The notes under the pieces: model-generated
The model's input: only the letters and a program-made list of their open reading frames with translations
Databases searched by the model: none
Told to the model about the DNA's origin: nothing
NCBI GenBank assembly: GCA_029215795.1
Contig: JARDYH010000003.1
Span: 95,140,609-95,204,608, forward strand
Length of the DNA stretch: 64,000 nt
Origin: Anniella stebbinsi
Taxonomy: Eukaryota > Chordata > Lepidosauria > Squamata > Anniellidae
Direction of reading: 5' to 3'
Part shown: positions 11,450 through 23,399 of the stretch, one piece after another
Layout of the letters: each line of letters opens with the position of its first letter
Numbering within the stretch: position 1 is the first letter of the stretch
Position numbers and translations under genes: made by a program

Positions 11450-11892
11450 TAGGGCTGTGTACGGACCCCCTGATCTGGATCTGGCTCAGGATCTGTCATC
11501 ACCTGGCATGACGTCGCTCTACTGAGAATCAGGCTTTGAGGACTGGTTCTCAGTAGAGAGGAAGAAGCGGCAGCGGCAGACAGCGGCGGCAGATGGTGGC
11601 AATGATGAGGAGGAGGCATCAGGTAAGCAGGGAGAGTGGAGGGAGGGCGGTGAGTCCAGTGACCTCACCACCGGCCTGACGTCCCTGGGTGCCAGCTGCG
11701 TAGCCAGCACCCAAGGACCTGGAAGGGCAATGGGGCCCCCGGATCTCTGGATTCATCCGGATCGATCTGGATCGATCCGATCCGGTCTGGAATGATCTGG
11801 ACCTCCCCCAATCTGGTTTGGATTCGGATCCGGGAGGTCCAGATCACCCCAATCCACTTTGGATTCAGGATCCGGATCCATGCACAGCCCTA
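11450..11892. mobile_element. hAT-like foldback element (443 bp)
   Basis: Ends TAGGGCTGTGTACGG and, reverse-complemented, TAGGGCTGTGCATGG. The flanks gaataaac (11442-11449) and gaataatc (11893-11900) match at 7 of 8 positions. The arms carry gatctggatc/ggatcc words. The core holds an inverted pair around ctctactgaga and tctcagtagag, a TGACGTC string near 11510 and a CAGGTAAGC donor-like string near 11620. It is an older relative of the GC-rich copies at 28258, 38330, 49601 and 54347. Confidence 0.85.
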
Positions 11893-11919
11893 GAATAATC
11901 TCTTTTTGAAATTCTATTA

Positions 11920-12080
11920 TTATTATTATTATTATTATTAATTCCATTTATATACCGCCCCATAGCTGAAGATTTCTAGGCGGTTTACAAAAATGTAAAG
12001 CATTGAACATTTTTTAAAAAAACACCGATATACAAAATTTAAAACCATAAAAAGCATAAAAACAGGTTATAAATACAATA
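11920..12080 (-). mobile_element. LINE 3' tail with (ATT)n
   Basis: (ATT)n at about 11919-11942 is followed by 'ataccgccccatagctgaag' and 'ggcggtttacaa', the antisense of a common lizard LINE 3' end. The same tail occurs at 24300, 35584 and 50474. The LINE clade is not certain; an L2-like source is likely. Confidence 0.7.
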
Positions 12081-12210
12081 TTATTGCATTTTAATATGCC
12101 AGAATGTTTGTGTGCAAAACCAATTTACTCTTTCTTCACTAAAGAAGGATGTGGTCTCCTTTAATTATGATATGATAGCCCATTTACATGTGAGACTGGT
12201 AAACACTCAT

Positions 12211-12436
12211 TGGCTCAATTCGGACGGCACAATAAACAACTGGTGTGGGGGAAACAATCGTCAGTTGTTTTGACTATCATGTCGTCCGAATGCTGCCATA
12301 GTCAACTCAGCGCTGATCCTAATCCACACCACAATTATTTATTACCATGTTGTGTGTGGGGAGTACCCCCTAACTGAACAACAATAAAGTTGATTATTAC
12401 CCCACCATTGAGTATCATGTCGTCCGAATTGAGCCA
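12211..12436. mobile_element. Terminal-inverted-repeat MITE
   Basis: Left TGGCTCAATTCGGACG pairs exactly with the right end (CGTCCGAATTGAGCCA). The trinucleotide ATT lies outside the GGCTC end on both sides. A longer relative with similar ends and the same ATT flanks lies at 41524-41988. A 3-bp target duplication would suit a Harbinger-like element, but I do not assign the superfamily. Confidence 0.75.
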
Positions 12437-12439
12437 TTC

Positions 12440-14590
12440 TGTGTTGCCTTTTGTTTCTCTCTGCTATCTGCTATTCTAACAAAAGGCATCATTACTAAAA
12501 AAAATCCCATCAGTTTGTGACCTATTCTTTGGTTCCTTTGAATGGGGAGAGTTGGGGTTCTGAATGGGAAAAGTGCACAGTTTTGTATATAAAAAAATGA
12601 AGGATAATTGTAATCCAACTGGCACATCAAGGTCCAGCATTGCATGATCAGACTTCCAGTTATGCAATGGAACATTCACTGGCACAACGTGACTTCGCTG
12701 TCCTCTCATCCTTCATGCACACACACCTCGCGTGTGCCCCAAATGTGCTCCAGAGAATTCCCAACCTTCCAGAGCAGATTTTGGGGGGCGGGCATACAGA
12801 GGGATGAGCAGATTTGGGGTGGGGCACACAAACTTCTCAAATCCAGGAAATGCAGGCCAGGTCTGTTTGTATTGGAATTCACAGTGGTCAAATTTTCAGG
12901 TTCTCCAAAAAATATTAACTGGATTGCCTGAAATAAGATGAATCATTGCCATTTGTGCCCGCAGAAAAGTCTGCAATTACATTTAGATTTATTTGTTGTT
13001 TTTAAATGAAGCATTTCTGTAAGATGTCTTTGTCAATCTTTGGTATTGTCTCCTGTATTAATATACAGTGAAATGGCTCATTTGAGTGACGGAGCGAGAC
13101 GGACTGTAATTCTTCTTGTCAGTAAAAGCAGCTCAGTTACTAAAATGGTGGGGGTGGGGGGAGATTAGGATAAGCGTGTAAATTTCCTGCCAGCTGCAGT
13201 TGAGAGACACAGCTTCCCATCTTTGTAAGTGTTAAGAGCTGGATGGCATTGCATCTGCCTCTTTGAATTGCGGCACTGCCTTTTAAACATTTCTCAAAGC
13301 CACCAAGCTTTGACGTTGGAGCAATAAAGATCAGTTTGTGAATTGATGTGTGGAGAGATTTGGTAGGCCTCCTTTCCACTGGGACCTTGGTGATGAACAT
13401 CATGACAAATTCAAGAAGTTAGCAAACATTGTTGCCATGACATCACTTGACGCTTATTTTATCTTTAAAGCGTGCCCGGGGGTTAGGGGGAGGGCGTGGA
13501 ACAAAACCTGACACTGGAGCTTATTGTCAACTGCATGTTTTCTATTAAAGTACCCAGAACTTCCCTGGTGCATAAAGAAGTATTTGTGTGTGGGAAGACA
13601 AGGAGGCAATATCATGCGCCACAAGCTGTGGAATATTATGCCTTCGCTCTCCATTGCTTTAAATGATGCTCTTCCTAATCTGTGAGGAGGATTAGCCTTT
13701 GAGTGTTTTTTCCAGGATATATAAACGGAAGGCATTCTAGAGAAACTGGCAGGAGAGATAGATTTTGACAAACAGTCTGATCTTTGACATCCATGCCCGG
13801 CACGCAACCTTTACTTTTGCTATCTTCAGTACCCCTCCCCAAAATTAACCCCCTGATATGGCATGTTAGTCCATTGTGTACTGTTGACTTTTTAAAAGTT
13901 AAGACTGTCTCTGTGCAAATATGGTGCTCCCAAATTAACTATGCACAAACTTTCTGATTTGTGTTAAAGCAATTCCTTTGGTGACGGCTTGTAGTAGATC
14001 TCTGTGGAGAAAGCACAAGCTTTGCTTCTTCCTTCCTTCTTTCTTTCTTTCTTTTTTTTTGCTGATGCAGTATTGCAATATGTAAACCATATGCATTGTA
14101 GTGTAAAGAAGAACGGATGGTCCGTCTGTTCTTAATGTGACTAGTAGTGCTCTCACATCTAAGGACAAATTCTGCCTTTGGGTGGATATGCAGGCTTTCA
14201 TTGGTTTCAGCTGAAGGATCGTGTGAGCCAGATCAGAGTCTCAGACAGGAAGGTTGTCCTCTCTATAGAAAAGGAAATCTAATGGAGCTTAGTAAAATTC
14301 GACTAAATGCTGACAATCTGTTTTTCTACAATCCATGTTATTGCCTCGGATATAAAACAAGAATCAGAGATGGTATTTTTGTGGGAGGGGAAGTTGCGTG
14401 TTTTAAGGCTTAAATTAGTGCACAACTATTGCAGTAATTTGAACCAGGGCTTTCCAAACACTGAAGAGGAGGATCTTGCAGCTACCGGTTCATAAGAACA
14501 TGAGGACACCCACTTTGTGTCTTTAAGTTCAGTTTCATGTATTATGACTTTCCTACATAGGCAGGTGTAGGAAAATGCATGCATGTTCAC
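12440..14590. other. No gene seen; one TTCC/TTCT microsatellite
   Basis: Mainly unique sequence. A pyrimidine tract of ttcc/ttct units lies at about 14024-14060. The stretch 13205-13410 is repeat-free and could be conserved, but this cannot be told from one genome. Confidence 0.35.
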
Positions 14591-14591
14591 T

Positions 14592-14693
14592 AGAACAGGG
14601 GTGGGCAGAAGGATTTCAACTCCAAGAAGCCCCTAGCAGCATGGCCAATGGCCAGTCATACTGGGAATTGAAGTCCAAAACATCTGGGAATCT
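14592..14693. mobile_element. 'ccagatgtttt' MITE copy
   Basis: The left end 'caggggtgggca' is hAT-like, and the right part 'gaagtccaaaacatctggg' pairs with the internal 'ttcaactcc' arm. Same family as 10530-10650 and 37678-37812. Confidence 0.6.
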
Positions 14694-14694
14694 A

Positions 14695-15690
14695 TCTTAT
14701 CTGAAGGGTGACATGAGAGTTTATGATGTTTATCAGATAACCAGTCAGCATGAGCTGATGGAAAACGCCGCTCCTCTGCCTAGCATTGGGGAGGATTTGC
14801 CCCTGCTCCAGGGAATGACGCAGGAATGAGGACACATGTTTGTGCAGACCTGCATCCTGCTGTGGGGAAAGTTGGCTGGAGCAAGAGCCACCCCCACTGG
14901 GCCATGCTCTGTGTTCACATGACACACAGAGCATGGGTAATTATGTTAGTGAAGGGAATGTGCATGTCACATGCAGGGGCAGGGGGGGAGAAGCCACAAT
15001 GGCAGCTTTCCCCCCTGTGATTATCCAAACCATGTCAGTGTGGCACGAACTAGTCGCCCACTAGAGTGGCGGAGCTGGATTTATTTTTTGGTGTGCTCCA
15101 TTTGGCCAAAGGAACAACTCACTCACCCACTACACATAATCAGCAGCAAGGAGGGGGTGCTAATTTGGCTAATTGGCTAAATGTGTTGTGGACACAATTG
15201 GTGGGCACTGTGAGCATCGTGGGAGGGGAGAGATGCCATCTTGTTGAGAATCTTGATGCACCTGATGGGCCACTAACCAGCCTACCGCTCATTTCCATCT
15301 TGCTGAAAAGAGTAGTGGAAAATGATGGCCCTTGGCCTATGCAGGATTTTGCTCATTGATCACCAACAAGTGGTGATGGGCTGGAGCAATCATGCCCCTT
15401 GGGTCCACCCTCATGGTAGACAGGCAATGAAATGATCCATGGTGGATCTGGATCAATGACAGGTCAAGCCAATGCTCAGAACCACAGTGGTATCCCCAAC
15501 AAGGAAACCATTTCGATATTGGCTAAAGTCTCCTAACAGCTGCAGCATGCACTAAACCTGAGTAGTTTTGTGCCTTGTTGCAGATTCAAGTGGTTATGAA
15601 TAAAGTTATAGCTCTTTATGCTATATTATAGTCTGCTTTTGTCTGCTTTTGTCATTTCTGGTGATGGTGGTGGAAATCTACTTGTGTACA
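14695..15690. other. No gene seen
   Basis: Several short open frames overlap on both strands but none shows recognisable domains or codon-like constraint. I treat it as non-coding. Confidence 0.35.
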
Positions 15691-15698
15691 CTTCAAAC

Positions 15699-15965
15699 TA
15701 GGACTGTGCACAGCCCCCCCCCCCAATTCACCTTGGAGGTCATTTCGAAGCCTCTGAAAATGGCCATGACTCAGGGAGTTTTGGGGCTTGTCCACCTCGC
15801 TTTTACACCTAAATTGAAGCAAGGTTCGGCCCCCCTGAAGCAGGTCAGCCTTTGTGGGTTCCTGGGCCATAGACCATCGTTCCTTTCTCCTTCTGGCTTG
15901 CACTTCAGGAACAGGGAGCACCTAGGTGAGCAGAGGAGAAATAACTCTGTTTTCCAAGGCAAATT
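15699..15965 (+). mobile_element. Possible one-ended relic of the TAGGGNTGTGCAC family
   Basis: TAGGACTGTGCACAGCCCC at 15699 resembles the family terminus, but no matching right end or repeat of the flanking 8-mer cttcaaac was found downstream. It may be truncated or a chance match. Confidence 0.3.
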
Positions 15966-17001
15966 ATGACACGTTACACACTAGAGGTGCATAGTTAGGT
16001 TCTTACAAAGCTGGTGCCCATCACAAAGCGTATTAGTGCATCAGTGTCTTTCTGCATGTATATAATGAAGGGTGGTGTGGCAGAAATCAAAATGCCAAGG
16101 CAAACACTGTTTCTAGAGATATTATGCAGAAGCCAATGCTGTTGATTTCAATATTACTTACTTCCAAAGTAGTATTCGGCTCTGCATGTTAAATCAAATA
16201 CCAATAATATTCTCATTCATTTTCTTTCTCCCATCTCCTCCATTTCTTTTCTCCCTCTCCCCAACAAAGGGAAACATCTCAGAGCTGTTGCACAACCTAC
16301 AGTGCTATGCATGAGAGCAGGGTCATGTGGGGGGGGGGCAAAGGGGCCAGTTGGCCCGGGGCCCATGATTTTGAGGGGGCACTCCAACGAAGAGCCCACC
16401 TTGCGGAAACAACGCAGAAGCCATCTGTCATGAATACCACGGTCAGACTACAAGCTCCAGAGGACCAGGCCACATGCGGGGTAGAGATATATGTGCCTAA
16501 GTTGCGATGGTTGTCCTTACTGTGTTGTCCTTAATGATCAGTTTGAAATGGGGGGGCACACACTTCCCATCTGGCCTGGGCATATTACCAGCTCTGCACG
16601 GCCCAGCATGAGAGACATCGGGACTATCTGAGTTAGTGGATGCAATTGTGAGAAATTAGCAAAAGAACCCTGAAATGTGTGTGTATATGGCACATTAACA
16701 CACACACATAGACAGTCACACTCACATATATACACACAATTCTCACATCCATGTCCAAATTCCAAGTCTCTAAAGAGACCGCAAAAGGGTCGGCTTCCTT
16801 CCTTTCTATTTTATTTCCTGACATCACCAATCTTTGCCAAGACAGAAGAGGCTGATGAGAGGCAGCAGATGAAGCAAATGAAAACAGGCCAGCTCACAAG
16901 GCAACTACCCATGAAGTATTTTTTCAAGCGCTCTAAATGAAATCCATAACAGTTGCAAATGTGTTTGTAGGGTAACTGTGTTTATGTCATAATTTATGTT
17001 T
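15966..17001. other. No gene seen; CA-rich tract
   Basis: Unique-looking sequence with GT/CA-rich DNA at about 16674-16740 and a 10-base G run near 16329. The right edge is where the giant palindrome begins. Confidence 0.35.
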
Positions 17002-17741
17002 TCAATAATGCCATTGATATGAATTGCATGTTTCTTCTAAACTGGATTATAAACCATGGACAGCCACCATTGTAAGCCAGAAAAGGAAAGGGGGAAAAAA
17101 GTTTGGTTGTTGCATTTTTAATCAAATGTGACTCCAGGGGCTACGAACTAGAATGCCTTTTTTACATCTCATTCATTGTTAGAAAGAAACTATCTGAAAT
17201 CTGAAAGGAAGCATGCAAGGTTATATTGCATATTTTCAACACAAGCAGAATCTTTGCCATTGGATTTCACCAGGGACGGCAGGGAAAAAGAATGGGAGTA
17301 GAAAAAAAATGTATCATTTGGAAAAGGGTGCCCTTTGCAGCAAAATAATAAAATGTAAAGCCCTTTGGAAGCCTCCTAGATGGGAGATTACATACAAAGT
17401 TATGCATACAAAGTTATGAATGACTATTAGTAGTAGTTTTCAGTCCCCGCCTAGTCTGGAGTGTTACAGAAATGGAATATATCATTAGAATATTTATGAA
17501 CTTTGGAAAAATAGAAATATTATTATTGGAGCAGACAGTGTTAAGGGGAACCAGATTCTCTCCCCCCACCCCAGTTCATTTCTCTTTTCATAATACAAAA
17601 CATAATTATTTGCTGGGGTCTTTTGATAATATCTGTTTTTTCTATTCTATTCTATTCATTAGCTGTGTGTATGTATATTGAAGGAATAAGTTTAGTTTAA
17701 TGATAAATAAGGAATAGTTTAATGAGAAATAAGAATAAAGA

Positions 17742-17983
17742 GATCCAGTGTCATGTAATGGTTAGTACATTGGACTGGGAGTCAGGAGATCCGTGTTCTG
17801 GTCCCCACTTGGCTAAGAAAGCTCATTTAGTGACTTTGGGTCAGTGACAGATTCTCAGCCCAACCTACATCACAAGGCTGTTGTTGTGAGGATAAAATGG
17901 AGAGGAGGAGGATTGTGTACGCTGCCTTGAGTTCCTTAAGCAGGAAAAAAAGTGGTATCTAAATGTAATAAATAAAATAAATA
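17742..17983 (+). mobile_element. Sauria-type SINE
   Basis: The head 'tggactgggagtcaggagat', body 'ggataaaatggagaggagga' and tail 'aatgtaataaataaa' match the SINE at 7055. It lies in the left flank of the foldback element. Confidence 0.9.
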
Positions 17984-18069
17984 TGCTGAGAGTCTCAGTT
18001 TAAATCTCTGCATTTCAATCCATTTCCCCAAATGCCCAGTTTAGAATTGCATCCCAGTTGCATTCTGAC

Positions 18070-18077
18070 TAGGTTGT

Positions 18078-18108
<31 letters not shown>
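18070..18108. repeat. GTT/GCT trinucleotide repeat
   Basis: (GTT)n passes into (GCT)n. It is mirrored at about 21475-21512 in the right arm. Confidence 0.85.
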
Positions 18109-18109
<1 letters not shown>

Positions 18110-18142
18110 TTTTGGGTCTGCCTCTACAAGAGAGGTTTAAAG

Positions 18143-21100
18143 TAGGGATGTGCACTGACCCCCCGGATCGGATCGGATAGCGAGTCGGAATCGGACCTGG
18201 GGGGTCGGATCGGATCGGATTGGATCGGAGGATGGTCGGATCGGATCGGACCGGATGTCCGATCCGGATCGGACGCCATTTTGAATGCTTTTTCCCATAG
18301 CCAAGTATTGTTTTACAAAAACGCCTATAACTTTTTCATTTTTAAAGATAGAAGGATGAAACTTGGGCACATCATACACTGGTTAGGGATAGTTATCTGT
18401 GAGAAATTTCAGAATGATTGGTGCATGCGTTTTGTGGCAATTAATTGTTTAATAAATACACATAAATGCCTATAACTTTGTCATTTTTAAAGTTACAAAC
18501 ATGAAACTTTGCCACATTGTAGGTGGTACCTTGAGACCTATCTGTGAGAAATTTCAGAAACTTAGGTGCTTGCCTTGTGTGGCAATTAATTTTAGAAAAA
18601 TGGGTAGTAGTGGGGTAAATACATTTATGCCTCCCATTTTTTTATTTTTGAAGATACAAACAGGAAACTTGGGCACATTACAGGTACCACTTGCCTTGAT
18701 ATGTGTGTGAAATTTCAGAAACATTGGAGCTTGCCTTGTGTGGCAATTAATTTTTGAAACAATGAGGAAAGAAACACCTATAACTTTGTCATTTTTAAAG
18801 TTACACACATGAAACTTTGCCACATTGTAGGTGGTACCTTGGGACCTATGTGTGTGAAATTTCAGAAACATAGGTGCTTGCCTTGTGTGGCAATTAATTT
18901 TTTAATAAATACCCAGGAATGCCTATAACTTTGTCATTTGTAAAGTTACACACATGAAACTTTGCCACATTGTAGGCGGTACCTTGGGACCTATGTGTGT
19001 AAAATTTCAGAAACGTAGGTGCTTGTATTGTGTGGCAATTAATTTTTGAAACAATGAGGGATTCATTGGACAGCACTTGCCCATAGGGATTCATTGGACA
19101 ATACTTGCCCATAGGGATTCATTGGACAGTACTTTCCTATAGGAAATCATTGGAAAGCACTTGCCCATAGAAAATCATTGGAAAGCACTTGCCCATTGAG
19201 AAATACAGTTATGCCTCCCACTTTTTATTTTTGAAGATACAAACAGGAAACTTGGGCACATTGTAGACTGGTTAGGGATAGTTATCTGTGAGAAATTTCA
19301 GAAAGATTGGTGCATGCGTTTTGTGGCAATTAATTTTTTAATAAATACCCAGGAATGCCTATAACTTTGTCATTTTTAAAGTAACATACATGAAACTTTG
19401 CCACATTGTAGGAGGTACCTTGGGACCTATGTGTGTGAAATTTCAAAAACGTAGGTGCTTGCCTTGTATGGCAATTAATTTTAGAAAAATGGGTAGTAGT
19501 GGGGTAAATACATTTACGCCTCCCATTTTTTTAGTTTTAAAGATACAAACAGGAAACATGGGCACATTACAGGGAACACTTCACTTGATATGTGTGTAAA
19601 ATTTCAGAATGATAGGTCCAGGCATGTGGTGGCAAGGTGTCTGCACACACCACTTTGAAGACTGTAGAAAATTTCTCCCGTAACGATCCTAGCGAGAGAG
19701 AGTGATCCTAGGCTCAGCCGTTCTGCTTAAGTAAAAAGGGAAAGTATCAATCAAAGCAGACACGAGCCAAGTGCTACTTTGTTTCGCCTTTTGTAATGGA
19801 TACTACCTCAGTTGCAGCCAAGCGTGCAAGGATCAAAGAGATGAGAGAAAGTGTTTCCTTCTTCTTCCCGGGAGGCGGGAGGGTGCAATTGACAGACCCA
19901 GCCTCTGTGTTAAAAAGGTTAATAACTTTTAATCTAAAAAATTCGTAGCCACCAAATGCCTGGACCTATCATTCTGAAATTTTACACACATATCAAGTGA
20001 AGTGTTCCCTGTAATGTGCCCATGTTTCCTGTTTGTATCTTTAAAAATAAAAAAAATGGGAGGCGTAAATGTATTTACCCCACTACTACCCATTTTTCTA
20101 AAATTAATTGCCATACAAGGCAAGCACCTACGTTTTTGAAATTTTACACACATAGGTCCCAAGGTACCACCTACAATGTGGCAAAGTTTCATGTATGTAA
20201 CTTTAAAAATGACAAAGTTATAGGCATTCCTGGGTATTTATTAAAAAATTAATTGCCACAAAACGCATGCACCAATCTTTCTGAAATTTCTCACAGATAA
20301 CTATCCCTAACCAGTCTACAATGTGCCCAAGTTTCCTGTTTGTATCTTCAAAAATAAAAAAGTGGGAGGCATAACTGTATTTCTCAATGGGCAAGTGCTT
20401 TCCAATGATTTTCTATGGGCAAGTGCTTTCCAATGATTTCCTATAGGAAAGTACTGTCCAATGAATCCCTATGGGCAAGTACTGTCCAATGAATCCCTAT
20501 GGGCAAGTGCTGTCCAATGAATCCCTCATTGTTTCAAAAATTAATTGCCACACAATACAAGCACCTACGTTTCTGAAATTTTACACACGTAGGTCCCAAG
20601 GTACCGCCTACAATGTGGCAAAGTTTCATGTGTGTAACTTTACAAATGACAAAGTTATAGGCATTCCTGGGTATTTATTAAAAAATTAATTGCCACACAA
20701 GGCAAGCACCTATGTTTCTGAAATTTCACACACATAGGTCCCAAGGTACCACCTACAATGTGGCAAAGTTTCATGTGTGTAACTTTAAAAATGACAAAGT
20801 TATAGGTGTTTCTTTCCTCATTGTTTCAAAAATTAATTGCCACACAAGGCAAGCTCCAATGTTTCTGAACTTTCACACACATATCAAGGCAAGTGGTACC
20901 TGTAATGTGCCCAAGTTTCCTGTTTGTATCTTCAAAAATAAAAAAATGGGAGGCGTAAATGTATTTACCCCACTACTACCCATTTTTCTAAAATTAATTG
21001 CCACACAAGGCAAGCACCTAAGTTTCTGAAATTTCTCACAGATAGGTCTCAAGGTACCACCTACAATGTGGCAAAGTTTCATGTTTGTAACTTTAAAAAT

Positions 21101-21473
21101 GACAAAGTTATAGGCATTTATGGGTATTTATTAAACAATTAATTGCCACAAAACGCATGCACCAATCTTTCTGAAATTTCTCACAGATAACTATCCCTAA
21201 CCAGTGTATAATGTGCCCAAGTTTCATCCTTCTATCTTTAAAAATGAAAAAGTTATAGGCGTTTTTGTAAAACAATACTTGGCTATGGGAAAAAGCATTC
21301 AAAATGGCGTCCGATCCGGATCGGACATCCGGTCCGATCCGATCCGACCATCCTCCGATCCAATCCGATCCGATCCGACCCCCCAGGTCCGATTCCGACT
21401 CGCTATCCGATCCGATCCGGGGGGTCAGTGCACATCCCTACTTTAAACCTCTCTTGTAGAGGCAGACCCAAAA

Positions 21474-21505
<32 letters not shown>

Positions 21506-22803
21506 ACAACCTAGTCAGAATGCAACTGGGATGCAATTCTAAACTGGGCATTTGGGGAAATGGATTGAAATGCAGAGATTTAAACTGAGACTCTCAGCAT
21601 ATTTATTTTATTTATTACATTTAGATACCACTTTTTTTCCTGCTTAAGGAACTCAAGGCAGCGTACACAATCCTCCTCCTCTCCATTTTATCCTCACAAC
21701 AACAGCCTTGTGATGTAGGTTGGGCTGAGAATCTGTCACTGACCCAAAGTCACTAAATGAGCTTTCTTAGCCAAGTGGGGACCAGAACACGGATCTCCTG
21801 ACTCCCAGTCCAATGTACTAACCATTACATGACACTGGATCTCTTTATTCTTATTTCTCATTAAACTATTCCTTATTTATCATTAAACTAAACTTATTCC
21901 TTCAATATACATACACACAGCTAATGAATAGAATAGAATAGAAAAAACAGATATTATCAAAAGACCCCAGCAAATAATTATGTTTTGTATTATGAAAAGA
22001 GAAATGAACTGGGGTGGGGGGAGAGAATCTGGTTCCCCTTAACACTGTCTGCTCCAATAATAATATTTCTATTTTTCCAAAGTTCATAAATATTCTAATG
22101 ATATATTCCATTTCTGTAACACTCCAGACTAGGCGGGGACTGAAAACTACTACTAATAGTCATTCATAACTTTGTATGCATAACTTTGTATGTAATCTCC
22201 CATCTAGGAGGCTTCCAAAGGGCTTTACATTTTATTATTTTGCTGCAAAGGGCACCCTTTTCCAAATGATACATTTTTTTTCTACTCCCATTCTTTTTCC
22301 CTGCCGTCCCTGGTGAAATCCAATGGCAAAGATTCTGCTTGTGTTGAAAATATGCAATATAACCTTGCATGCTTCCTTTCAGATTTCAGATAGTTTCTTT
22401 CTAACAATGAATGAGATGTAAAAAAGGCATTCTAGTCCGTAGCCCCTGGAGTCACATTTGATTAAAAATGCAACAACCAAACTTTTTTCCCCCTTTCCTT
22501 TTCTGGCTTACAATGGTGGCTGTCCATGGTTTATAATCCAGTTTAGAAGAAACATGCAATTCATATCAATGGCATTATTGATATGAATTATCTTTAAAAA
22601 TGAAAAAGTTATAGGCGTTTTTGTAAAACAATACTTGGCTATGGGAAAAAGCATTCAAAATGGCGTCCGATCCGGATCGGACCTCGTCGGATCGGATCGG
22701 ATCGGATCGGAGGTTGATCGGATCGGATCGGATCGGATTTTCCCGATTTTGGGGCGGATCGGATTCGGATCGTGGATCGGATCCGATCCGATGCACACCC
22801 CTA
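18143..22803 (-). mobile_element. hAT-like foldback element carrying an inverted copy of its own flank
   Basis: The left end TAGGGATGTGCACTGACC and right end GATGCACACCCCTA are flanked by a perfect 8-bp duplication, GTTTAAAG (18135-18142 and 22804-22811). Its left end equals the right end of the copy at 52817-58105, so it is in the opposite orientation. Arms run (CGGAT)n, GCCATTTTGAATGC, then ~150-bp repeat units. Between the true ends, 21441-22581 is not transposon sequence: it is a reverse copy of the left flank 17002-18142. The right-end remnant resumes at about 22590. The loop at 19629-19952 resembles the centre of 52817-58105. Confidence 0.9.
21600..21841 (-). mobile_element. Sauria-type SINE, inverted duplicate
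   Basis: Mirror copy of the SINE at 17742-17983, generated by the inverted duplication rather than by a second retrotransposition. Confidence 0.9.
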
Positions 22804-22811
22804 GTTTAAAG

Positions 22812-23142
22812 CTCTTTCAAGGCGCTTTAAAAAATTTACCTCTACAAGAACGGAGCGCAAATCGGGCATAGAGGCGCGTTATCTCTCCGATTATGTGCAT
22901 TATCGAATGCACGTTAAATCGCGAGTTTTATTTTGCTCCGGCCGTTAAAGCGCATATTGCCTATGTGAACAAGCGCTTATGCGCATTAACTACTTGTAAA
23001 GCACATTTTGGTCATCCGTTAATGCGCTTCGCCGCCTCTCGCCGCCTCTTGTGCAGAGGTATTAGGTGTAAATGCGCTTCAGCGATTATGCGCATAATCG
23101 CCTAACCGGGCGCAAAAGCGAATCCTTGTAGAGGGGACCCTA
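22812..23142. repeat. CpG-rich patch of short inverted words, possible MITE
   Basis: Unusually many GCGC and CpG words for a lizard intergenic region, with repeated atgcgc/gcgcat, gcgcattaa and cgattatgcgcataatcg. 'cctctacaag' at 18121 (before the foldback element) and near 22839 faces 'cttgtagagg' near 23125. The right edge GGACCCTA, reverse-complemented, begins TAGGGTCC. It may be a young inverted-repeat element that was the target of the foldback insertion. The ends could not be closed by a duplication. Confidence 0.45.
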
Positions 23143-23399
23143 GATGAAACAGCATGGGAATCATTCTGGCAGATGAATGAGGAAATAGTGCTGGCCAAAT
23201 TCCTGGAGGCTTTTTCATCAAGCCATGGGGGGTGGGGGCAAAATTAAGACTCCATCATGGTAGAACTCTTCACACAGAAGCTTTTAGACTGGCAACAGTT
23301 TCTGGAATGCCCAGGACATCACATGGTCTCCAAAGAGTTCAGGAATGGCTGCTGGGCTGAAAGACTCTGTTCTAAGAGCCCCGCACTTCAGCAAGCAAG
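23143..23399. other. No gene seen
   Basis: Short unique stretch. Confidence 0.3.

Larger units (their letters stand above)
17002..22581. repeat. Giant inverted repeat (two arms of about 2.6 kb)
   Basis: 17002-19628 is repeated in reverse complement at 19953-22581, around a non-palindromic loop at 19629-19952. Base i pairs with base 39583-i through the outer part, shifting by about 2 bases near the loop. Only scattered single-base differences are visible, for example aactag near 17150 against ggactag in the mirror copy. The arms therefore separated recently or have been homogenised. The arms include flanking DNA, a Sauria SINE, a GCT repeat and the arm of a foldback element. Confidence 0.95.

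Noticed and set aside
20712..21029. Family of similar ~70-105-codon frames in the palindromes at 18-21 kb and 53-58 kb
   Set aside because: They repeat because the DNA units repeat. They occur in mirror pairs on both strands and have no coding signature.
18135..21448. Treating 18143-21440 as a complete symmetrical transposon
   Set aside because: Its flanks gtttaaag and ctttaaac are inverted copies, not direct repeats. The direct 8-bp duplication is found only with the end at 22803.
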